DNA from: Streptomyces sp. NBC_01116
GTDB lineage: Bacteria; Actinomycetota; Actinomycetes; Streptomycetales; Streptomycetaceae
NCBI RefSeq assembly: GCF_041435495.1
Contig: NZ_CP108644.1
Span: 1,984,001-2,048,000 of the forward strand
Direction: 5' to 3'
Length of the DNA stretch: 64,000 nt
Shown: positions 58,106-64,000 of the stretch, piece after piece
Layout: each line of letters opens with the position of its first letter
Position numbering within the stretch: the first letter of the stretch is position 1
Notes under the pieces: generated by a model
Seen by the model: the letters and a program-made list of their open reading frames with translations, nothing else
Told to the model about the DNA's origin: nothing
The model's database searches: none
Made by a program: the position numbers and the translations under genes

Positions 58106-60031
58106 GTGGACACGACCCTCCAGGACCCTCTCGTCGGGCAGCTGCTCGACGGCCGGTATCGCATTGAGGCGCGCATCGCCGTCGGCGGGATGGCCACGGT
58201 CTACCGGGCCGTGGACACCCGCCTGGACCGGGTGCTCGCCCTCAAGGTGATGCACCCGGCGCTCGCCACCGACGTCTCGTTCGTCGAGCGCTTCATCCGT
58301 GAGGCCAAGTCGGTGGCCCGTCTGGCGCACCCCAATGTCGTCGCGGTCTTCGACCAGGGCGCCGAGGGCGCGTACGTCTATCTCGCGATGGAGTACGTGG
58401 CGGGCTGCACCCTGCGCGACGTGCTGCGCGAGCGCGGGGCCCTGCAGCCCCGGGCGGCGCTGGACATCCTGGAGCCGGTCCTCGCCGCGCTCGGCGCCGC
58501 GCACCGGGCCGGGTTCGTGCACCGCGACATGAAGCCGGAGAACGTCCTGATCGGGGACGACGGCCGGGTGAAGGTCGCCGACTTCGGCCTGGTCAGGGCG
58601 GTCGGCACGGCCACCGACACGACCGGCTCCCTGCTGGGCACCGTGTCGTACCTGGCCCCCGAGCAGATCGAGCACGGCAGCGCCGACACCCGCAGCGACG
58701 TGTACGCCTGCGGGGTCGTGCTCTACGAGATGCTGACGGGCGCCAAGCCGCACACCGGCGAGAACGCGGCCCAGGTCATCTACCGGCACCTCAACGCCGA
58801 CGTCCCCGCCCCGTCCGCCGTCGTACCGGGGCTCCCGGTCGCGCTGGACAGCCTGGTGGCGAGCGCGACCGCCCGCAATCCCGAGGTGCGCCCGCACGAC
58901 GCGGTGCTGCTCTTGGCCGAGTCCCGTGAGGCCCGTGCCACGCTGACCGACGCCGAGCTGGACGCCGTGCCGCCGGGGGCCCTGTCCGATGCCCACGACG
59001 GCGCGGACGACCGTACGAGCGTGATCCCGCGGGCCCTCCCGGCGGACGGCGACGGCGTGCACCGCACCAGCCGGCTGGAGATGCCGCCCGCGGGACCCGC
59101 CGCTCCCCGGCGCGGGACCGGCCGTCGCGGCCCGTTCGGCGGGCCGCACCGCAAGCTGATCATGGTGGTCACCGCCGTACTGCTGACGCTGGGCATCGGG
59201 ACGGGCGTCTGGTACATCAACTCCGGGCAGTTCACCCAGGTCCCCTCGCTGCTGGGCCAGACCCAGCAGACCGCCGAGAAGCGGCTCTCCGACGAGGGGC
59301 TCGGGCTCAAGGGCGTGCAGCGGGTCTTCAGCGACACCGTCGAGCGGGGCTCGGTCGTGGGCAGCGACCCCGCCTCGGGCGACAGGATCCGGGGCAACGG
59401 CTCGGTGAAGCTCGTCGTCTCGCGGGGTCCGGAGATCGTGCGGGTCCCCGATGTGGTGGGCCGTTCCCTCGCGGACGCCCGGCGTTCCCTGAAGAAGGTG
59501 GGCCTGGTCCCCGGGATGGTGACCAGGGAGTTCAGCGAGGACGTGGCCCGCGGCGAGGTGATCCGCACGGATCCCCGCGCGGGCACCGACCGCAACCCGG
59601 ACACGGCCGTGGCGCTCGTCGTCAGCAAGGGCGCCCCGATCGACGTCCCGGACGTCACCGGACTCTCCGCCGAGGAGGCCACCGCCGAACTGGCGGCCGA
59701 GGGGCTGAAGGCCGAGGTGCTGCCCGGCCGGATCCACTCCGCCGAGGCCGAGGGCGCCGTCGCCGAGCAGTCCCCCGGCGAGGGCGTCGAGGCCGCGAAG
59801 GGCGACACGATCGAGCTGACCGTCTCCAAGGGCCCCCGGATGCTGGACGTCCCGGACGTCACGGGCCGGGACGTCGAGGAGGCGCGGAGCACCCTGGAGG
59901 AGGCGGGCTTCGACGTGAAGGTCGACCGGCCGTTCCTCTCCTTCAGCGACACGATCGCGAGCCAGTCCGTGGACGGCGGCGAGCAGGCCCCCGAGGGGTC
60001 CACGATCACGATCAAGACCAAGGGGTTCTAG
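58106..60031 (+). CDS. PASTA-domain Ser/Thr protein kinase (PknB/PknL type)
   Basis: The 641-residue receptor kinase has a Hanks-type domain (18-280) with Lys47 in ALKVM, HRDMKPEN (catalytic Asp141) and DFG at 159-161. A juxtamembrane linker precedes one membrane segment (351-371). Four extracellular PASTA repeats (about 375-641) should bind muropeptides or lipid II. The neighbourhood (DAHP synthase side, Rv2175c-like gene about 4 kb away) suggests a PknL relationship. The GTG at 58106 is probably leaderless, with TAGACT six bases upstream. Confidence 0.93.
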   Translation: MDTTLQDPLVGQLLDGRYRIEARIAVGGMATVYRAVDTRLDRVLALKVMHPALATDVSFVERFIREAKSVARLAHPNVVAVFDQGAEGAYVYLAMEYVAGCTLRDVLRERGALQPRAALDILEPVLAALGAAHRAGFVHRDMKPENVLIGDDGRVKVADFGLVRAVGTATDTTGSLLGTVSYLAPEQIEHGSADTRSDVYACGVVLYEMLTGAKPHTGENAAQVIYRHLNADVPAPSAVVPGLPVALDSLVASATARNPEVRPHDAVLLLAESREARATLTDAELDAVPPGALSDAHDGADDRTSVIPRALPADGDGVHRTSRLEMPPAGPAAPRRGTGRRGPFGGPHRKLIMVVTAVLLTLGIGTGVWYINSGQFTQVPSLLGQTQQTAEKRLSDEGLGLKGVQRVFSDTVERGSVVGSDPASGDRIRGNGSVKLVVSRGPEIVRVPDVVGRSLADARRSLKKVGLVPGMVTREFSEDVARGEVIRTDPRAGTDRNPDTAVALVVSKGAPIDVPDVTGLSAEEATAELAAEGLKAEVLPGRIHSAEAEGAVAEQSPGEGVEAAKGDTIELTVSKGPRMLDVPDVTGRDVEEARSTLEEAGFDVKVDRPFLSFSDTIASQSVDGGEQAPEGSTITIKTKGF

Positions 60032-60037
60032 AACCAG

Positions 60038-60934
60038 ATGCACGCTCCGCGCAATCCGGTGGGCGGACACGTCCCGGTGGCCGGCGGTCTGGCCAAGGTC
60101 GGGCTGGCGTACGCCCGGGAGCTGGCGGCGGAGACCGTGCAGGTCTTCGTGGCCAATCCGCGCGGCTGGGCCACACCCGCCGGGAACCCGGCGCAGGACG
60201 AGCTGTTCCGGGCCGCGTGCGCGGCTGAATCCATCCCGGCGTACGTCCACGCCCCGTATCTGATCAACTTCGGCTCGCACACCGGGGCGACGGTCGAGAG
60301 GTCCGTGGAGTCCCTGCGCCACTCACTGCGGCGGGCCCGCGAGATCGGCGCGCTGGGCGTGGTGGTGCACACCGGTTCGGCGACCGGCGGACGGCCGCGC
60401 GCCGAGGCGCTGGCCCAGGTGCGCGAGCACATGCGCCCGCTGCTGGACGAGCTGACCCACGACGACTCCCCGGATCTGCTGCTGGAGTCGACGGCCGGCC
60501 AGGGCTTCTCGCTCTGCTCGCGGACCTGGGACTTCGGTCCCTACTTCGAGGCGCTGGACTCCCACCCGAAGCTGGGCGTCTGCCTGGACACGTGCCACAT
60601 CTACGCCGCCGGGCACGATCTGGCCGGCCCCTCGGGGATGCGGCAGACACTCGACCTGCTGGTGGACACGGTCGGGAAGGGCCGGCTCAAGCTGATCCAC
60701 GCCAACGACTCCAAGGACGTGGTGGGCGCCCACAAGGACCGGCACGAGAACATCGGCGCCGGTCACATCGGGGTGGAGCCCTTCCGGGAGCTGCTCGCGC
60801 ATCCGGCGACCGAAGGCGTGCCGCTGATCATCGAGACGCCGGGCGGCAAGGAGGGGCACGCGTCGGACGTGGCCCGGCTGAAGGAGCTGCGGAAGCCGCG
60901 TCAGAGCTCGGGGCCGTCCCCGGGCTCCTCCTGA
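60038..60934 (+). CDS. nfo: Endonuclease IV-like AP endonuclease
   Basis: The 298-residue TIM-barrel enzyme (deoxyribonuclease IV family) should cut DNA 5' of abasic sites using three metals. The metal-ligand motifs are YVHAPYLINFGS, VVHTGS, LLLESTAGQG, GVCLDTCHIYAAGHD, LIHANDSKD, RHENIGAGHIG and LIIETPGG. It starts six bases after the kinase stop and may be cotranscribed. Its 3' end overlaps the converging sulfite-oxidase-like gene by 34 bp. Confidence 0.93.
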   Translation: MHAPRNPVGGHVPVAGGLAKVGLAYARELAAETVQVFVANPRGWATPAGNPAQDELFRAACAAESIPAYVHAPYLINFGSHTGATVERSVESLRHSLRRAREIGALGVVVHTGSATGGRPRAEALAQVREHMRPLLDELTHDDSPDLLLESTAGQGFSLCSRTWDFGPYFEALDSHPKLGVCLDTCHIYAAGHDLAGPSGMRQTLDLLVDTVGKGRLKLIHANDSKDVVGAHKDRHENIGAGHIGVEPFRELLAHPATEGVPLIIETPGGKEGHASDVARLKELRKPRQSSGPSPGSS

Positions 60935-61533
60935 TAGGAGTAGCGCTGCTCGCCCCAGGGGTCGCCGATGTTGTGGTAGCCCCGCTCCTCCCAGAATCCG
61001 CGCCGGTCCGCCGTCATGTACTCGATGCCCCGGACCCATTTCGGGCCCTTCCAGGCATAGAGGTGCGGGACGACGAGGCGGAGCGGGAAGCCGTGCTCGG
61101 CGGTGAGGAGTTCGCCGTCCTTGTGGGTGGCGAAGAGGGTGCGCTCGGAGGCGAAGTCGGCGAGGCGCAGATTCGATGAGAAGCCGTATTCGGCCCAGAC
61201 CATCACATGGGTGGCGTCGGGTGCGGGCGGCGCCAGTTCGAGGACCGTACGGGCGGGGATTCCGCCCCATTCGGCGCCGAGCATGCTGAACTTCGTCACG
61301 CAGTGCAGATCGGCGACGACCGAGGAGAACGGCAGCGCCGAGAACTCCTGGTGGTTCCAGCAGTGCTTGTCACCGTCGGCGGTGGCCCCGAAGACCCGGA
61401 ACTCCCAGCGGTCGGGCTTGAACTTGGGAACGGGCCCGTAATGGGTGACCGGCCATCCGCGTTGCAGTCGCTGTCCCGGCGGAAGCTCGGGCTGCTCTGT
61501 CTCGCGGTTCTCCCGGCTTTCCGGCTGACCCAT
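60901..61533 (-). CDS. Sulfite-oxidase-fold molybdopterin oxidoreductase
   Basis: The 210-residue protein is a stand-alone Mo-cofactor domain of the sulfite oxidase/YedY fold. Cys78 in DLHCVTKFS is the expected molybdenum ligand, and GFPLRLVVPHLYAWKGPKWVRGIEYM is highly typical. There is no Tat signal or dimerisation domain, so it is probably cytoplasmic. Substrate unknown. Confidence 0.92.
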   Translation of the reverse strand: MGQPESRENRETEQPELPPGQRLQRGWPVTHYGPVPKFKPDRWEFRVFGATADGDKHCWNHQEFSALPFSSVVADLHCVTKFSMLGAEWGGIPARTVLELAPPAPDATHVMVWAEYGFSSNLRLADFASERTLFATHKDGELLTAEHGFPLRLVVPHLYAWKGPKWVRGIEYMTADRRGFWEERGYHNIGDPWGEQRYSYQEEPGDGPEL

Positions 61534-61690
61534 GCCTCCATGGTGACAGACAGGCAGGGGTGGTCATGACCAGGGAGTACCCCATCCGGGCAACTCGTAC
61601 TAAGCGTGCACTTACTGGACGGCCGCCGGGCGCGGTGCGAGGATCTCGCCAACTCGCAGAATCGATCACCGGTTGGAAGGAGCCTTTGCC

Positions 61691-62170
61691 ATGCAGGGCG
61701 ACCCCGAGGTCCTTGAGTTTCTCAATGAGCAGCTGACCGCCGAATTGACTGCCATCAACCAGTACTTCCTGCACGCCAAGATGCAGGACAACTTCGGGTG
61801 GACGAAGCTCGCCAAATACACCCGGGCCGAGTCCTTCGACGAGATGAAGCACGCCGAGATCCTCACCGACCGGATCCTGTTCCTCGAAGGGCTGCCGAAC
61901 TACCAGCGGCTCTTCCATGTGCGGGTGGGCCAGACGGTCACCGAGATGTTCCAGGCGGACCGCCAGGTCGAGGTGGAGGCGATCGACCGCCTCAAGCGCG
62001 GTATCGAGGTGATGCGCGGCAAGGGCGACATCACGTCCGCGAACATCTTCGAGTCGATCCTGGCGGACGAGGAGCACCACATCGACTATCTCGACACCCA
62101 GCTGGAGCTGGTCGAGAAGCTCGGTGAGCCGCTCTACATCGCCCAGCTGATCGAGCAGCCGGAGAGCTGA
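61691..62170 (+). CDS. bfr: Bacterioferritin
   Basis: The 159-residue protein has all ferroxidase ligands (Glu18, Glu51, His54, Glu94, Glu127, His130) and the haem-binding Met52. It stores iron as a 24-mer. The ATG follows GGAAGGAG. It converges with bfd, which encodes its probable electron donor. Confidence 0.97.
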   Translation: MQGDPEVLEFLNEQLTAELTAINQYFLHAKMQDNFGWTKLAKYTRAESFDEMKHAEILTDRILFLEGLPNYQRLFHVRVGQTVTEMFQADRQVEVEAIDRLKRGIEVMRGKGDITSANIFESILADEEHHIDYLDTQLELVEKLGEPLYIAQLIEQPES

Positions 62171-62188
62171 GGGCCGGAGAGCGGGCCG

Positions 62189-62434
62189 TCAGGCGGCTTC
62201 CGGGAGGTGCACGTCCCCGAACGCGCTCACGGCGGCGGGTTCCTGCCGCTGGTCGAGCAGCTCGCGGCGGGCGCAGTCGCCCCGGCCCAGCAGTGCCTGG
62301 ATGCGGCGCACACATCCACCGCAGTCCGTCCCGGCCTTGCAGGCCGACGCGATCTGCCGGGGGGTGCAGGCTCCGGCGTCCGCATGCTTCTTGACCTGCG
62401 CTTCCGTGATGCCGAAGCAGGAGCAGACGTACAT
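62189..62434 (-). CDS. bfd: Bacterioferritin-associated ferredoxin
   Basis: The 81-residue [2Fe-2S] protein has Cys4, Cys6, Cys38 and Cys41 (MYVCSCFG...TDCGGCVRR) as cluster ligands. Bfd reduces the Bfr core to release iron under starvation. The ATG at 62434 follows GGAGG by eight bases; an upstream GTG (62443) lies inside the ribosome binding site. An iron-box-like sequence lies just upstream at 62481-62499. Confidence 0.95.
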   Translation of the reverse strand: MYVCSCFGITEAQVKKHADAGACTPRQIASACKAGTDCGGCVRRIQALLGRGDCARRELLDQRQEPAAVSAFGDVHLPEAA

Positions 62435-62480
62435 GCGGTTCACCTCCCTGCGGGTCGGTCACGGGTGCCGCCCCGATTTC

Positions 62481-62499
62481 CACGGTGAGGCTAACCTAA
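62481..62499 (-). promoter_or_regulatory. Probable DmdR/IdeR iron box of bfd
   Basis: On the minus strand TTAGGTTAGCCTCACCGTG matches the 19-bp actinobacterial iron box in its first 12 positions and in most of the rest. It is about 50 bp upstream of the bfd start codon, so Fe-bound DmdR would repress bfd in iron sufficiency. Confidence 0.8.
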
Positions 62500-62540
62500 C
62501 CTTACCCGTCGCTCAACCGGCGCAAAAGCCCGGATACGCC

Positions 62541-62575
62541 TGTGGGGCACGGATCACATGGATCCGTGCCCCACA
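62541..62575 (-). terminator. aroH terminator
   Basis: A perfect 15-bp stem (62541-62555 with 62561-62575) encloses ACATG, 20 bp past the DAHP synthase stop. Confidence 0.9.
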
Positions 62576-62595
62576 GCCGCGTCCAGCGGGAACCG

Positions 62596-63948
62596 CTACT
62601 GGTCGCGGTACATCTCGGCGACGAGGAAGGCCAGGTCGAGGGACTGGCTGCGGTTGAGCCGGGGGTCGCAGGCCGTCTCGTAGCGCTGGTGCAGGTCGTC
62701 CACGAAGATCTCGTGGCCGCCGCCCACGCACTCGGTGACGTCGTCGCCGGTCAGCTCCACGTGGATGCCGCCCGGGTGGGTGCCGAGGCTCTTGTGGACC
62801 TCGAAGAAGCCCTTGACCTCGTCCAGGACGTCGTCGAAGCGGCGCGTCTTGTGGCCGGAGGCGGCCTCGAAGGTGTTGCCGTGCATCGGGTCGGTCACCC
62901 AGGCGACGGTCGCGCCCGAGGCGGTGACCTTCTCGACCAGCTCGGGGAGCTTGTCGCGGACCTTGTCGGCGCCCATCCGGACGACGAAGGTCAGCCGGCC
63001 CGGCTCGCGCTCGGGGTCGAGGCGGTCGATGTAGCCGAGCGCCTCGTCGACGGTGGTCGTCGGGCCGAGCTTGATGCCGATCGGGTTGCGGATCCGGGCG
63101 GCGAACTCGATGTGCGCGCCGTCCATCTGGCGGGTGCGCTCACCGATCCACACCATGTGCGCGGAGGTGTCGTACAGCTCGCCGGTGCGCGAGTCCGTAC
63201 GGGTCAGCGCCGACTCGTAGTCCAGCAGCAGCGCCTCGTGCGAGGCGTAGAACTCGACCGCCTTGAACTCGGCCGGGTCGGTGCCGCACGCCTTCATGAA
63301 GTTCAGCGCGTTGTCGATCTCGCGGGCCAGCGCCTCGTAGCGCTGACCGGAGGGGGACGACTTCACGAAGTCCTGGTTCCAGGCGTGGACCTGGCGCAGG
63401 TCGGCGTAGCCGCCGGTGGTGAAGGCGCGCACCAGGTTCAGCGTGGAGGAGGACGCGTGGTACATCTGCTTCAGCCGGGCGGGGTCCGGGATCCGGGCCT
63501 CCTCGGTGAAGGCGAAGCCGTTCACCGAGTCGCCGCGGTAGGTCGGCAGGGTCACGCCGTCGCGGGTCTCGGTCGACTTGGAGCGCGGCTTGGAGTACTG
63601 GCCCGCGATGCGGCCGACCTTCACCACGGGCACGGAGGCCGCGTAGGTCAGGACGGCGCTCATCTGGAGCAGCGTCTTCAGCTTGGCCCGGATGTGGTCG
63701 GCGGACACGGCGTCGAAGGCCTCGGCGCAGTCGCCGCCCTGCAGCAGGAACGCCTCGCCCTTGGCGACGGCTCCCATGCGGGCGCGCAGCTGGTCGCACT
63801 CGCCGGCGAAGACGAGCGGCGGATACGACGCGAGGTCCGCGAGTACATCGCGCAGGGCCTCGGAGTCGGGGTACTCGGGCTGCTGCGCCGCGGGAAGGTC
63901 TCGCCAGGTGTTGCCACCGGCGACGGAGGTATTGGCGTTCACGGTCAC
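62596..63948 (-). CDS. aroH: 3-deoxy-7-phosphoheptulonate synthase, class II
   Basis: The 450-residue plant-like DAHP synthase catalyses the first step of the shikimate pathway (PEP plus erythrose 4-phosphate). Metal- and substrate-binding segments include GECDQLR, LQGGDCAEAFD, VKVGRIAGQYSKPRS, PTYRGDSVNGF, GPTTTVDEA and VTDPMHGNT. The GTG at 63948 (TVNANTSVAGG) has a TAATGT seven bases upstream and matches the family; a GTG two codons earlier is in frame. Symbol by family usage in Streptomyces. Confidence 0.95.
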   Translation of the reverse strand: MTVNANTSVAGGNTWRDLPAAQQPEYPDSEALRDVLADLASYPPLVFAGECDQLRARMGAVAKGEAFLLQGGDCAEAFDAVSADHIRAKLKTLLQMSAVLTYAASVPVVKVGRIAGQYSKPRSKSTETRDGVTLPTYRGDSVNGFAFTEEARIPDPARLKQMYHASSSTLNLVRAFTTGGYADLRQVHAWNQDFVKSSPSGQRYEALAREIDNALNFMKACGTDPAEFKAVEFYASHEALLLDYESALTRTDSRTGELYDTSAHMVWIGERTRQMDGAHIEFAARIRNPIGIKLGPTTTVDEALGYIDRLDPEREPGRLTFVVRMGADKVRDKLPELVEKVTASGATVAWVTDPMHGNTFEAASGHKTRRFDDVLDEVKGFFEVHKSLGTHPGGIHVELTGDDVTECVGGGHEIFVDDLHQRYETACDPRLNRSQSLDLAFLVAEMYRDQ

Positions 63949-63955
63949 GAGCACA

Positions 63956-63961
63956 ACATTA
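63956..63961 (-). promoter_or_regulatory. Probable -10 for a leaderless DAHP synthase mRNA
   Basis: TAATGT (complement of 63956-63961) is followed by seven bases and the GTG at 63948. There is no Shine-Dalgarno. Confidence 0.5.
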
Positions 63962-64000
63962 CGGGGTCGGAAGGAGCGTCCAGCCGTGCGCTCAACAGAT

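Overview
This window looks like a chromosomal core region of a Streptomyces. It has very high G+C with strong third-position GC bias, many GTG starts, actinobacterial families (DivIVA, SepF, Rv2175c-type DNA-binding protein, SAV_6107-type HEPN protein, PASTA Ser/Thr kinase) and a division and cell-wall (dcw) cluster without murC. No insertion sequence, prophage, CRISPR array, tRNA or rRNA gene was seen. The species cannot be fixed from the sequence alone.

Layout. 1-11 kb: a tiny hydrophilic protein, dnaE (minus), a DUF2252 protein, a small membrane protein, a membrane-anchored DsbA-like thioredoxin protein, a dienelactone-hydrolase-like protein, an MscS channel and a CPA1 Na+/H+ antiporter. 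11-17.6 kb: a minus-strand run of dksA/traR-like gene, lspA, rluD and a GNAT gene, opposite ileS, which has a translational T-box leader. 18-36 kb: the complete dcw cluster on the minus strand, in transcription order rsmH, a newly noticed 23-codon ORF, ftsL, ftsI, murE, murF, mraY, murD, ftsW, murG, ftsQ, ftsZ, pgeF, yggS, sepF, yggT, divIVA. Most junctions overlap or nearly touch.

36.4-42 kb: a beta-carbonic anhydrase and a moxR-DUF58-transglutaminase operon. 42-44.4 kb: minus-strand genes for a DUF3040 protein, a SAM methyltransferase and a HEPN-family protein. 44.5-48 kb: a plus-strand unit of a degenerate ABC-type ATPase, a YhgE/Pip membrane protein and a TetR regulator, preceded by a 28-bp near-palindrome overlapping a promoter. 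48.4-51.6 kb: a DUF4126 membrane protein, a phytoene-desaturase-like FAD protein and a membrane protein with a Tyr/Gly/Gln-rich tail.

51.6-58 kb: C1 and thiamine metabolism: metF, thiE, and a TPP-riboswitch-controlled thiO-thiS-thiG operon, with an Rv2175c-like gene and a ferredoxin-reductase-like gene between. 58-64 kb: a PASTA Ser/Thr kinase, endonuclease IV, a sulfite-oxidase-fold protein, bacterioferritin and its ferredoxin Bfd (the latter behind a probable iron box), and class II DAHP synthase.

Most genes are ordinary Streptomyces core genes. The most interesting items are the coupled mini-ORF between rsmH and ftsL, the swapped GxHH active-site motif in IleRS together with its T-box, the YhgE/degenerate-ATPase/TetR unit facing a HEPN protein that carries an RX4H motif, and a strong hairpin at the murG-ftsQ junction.
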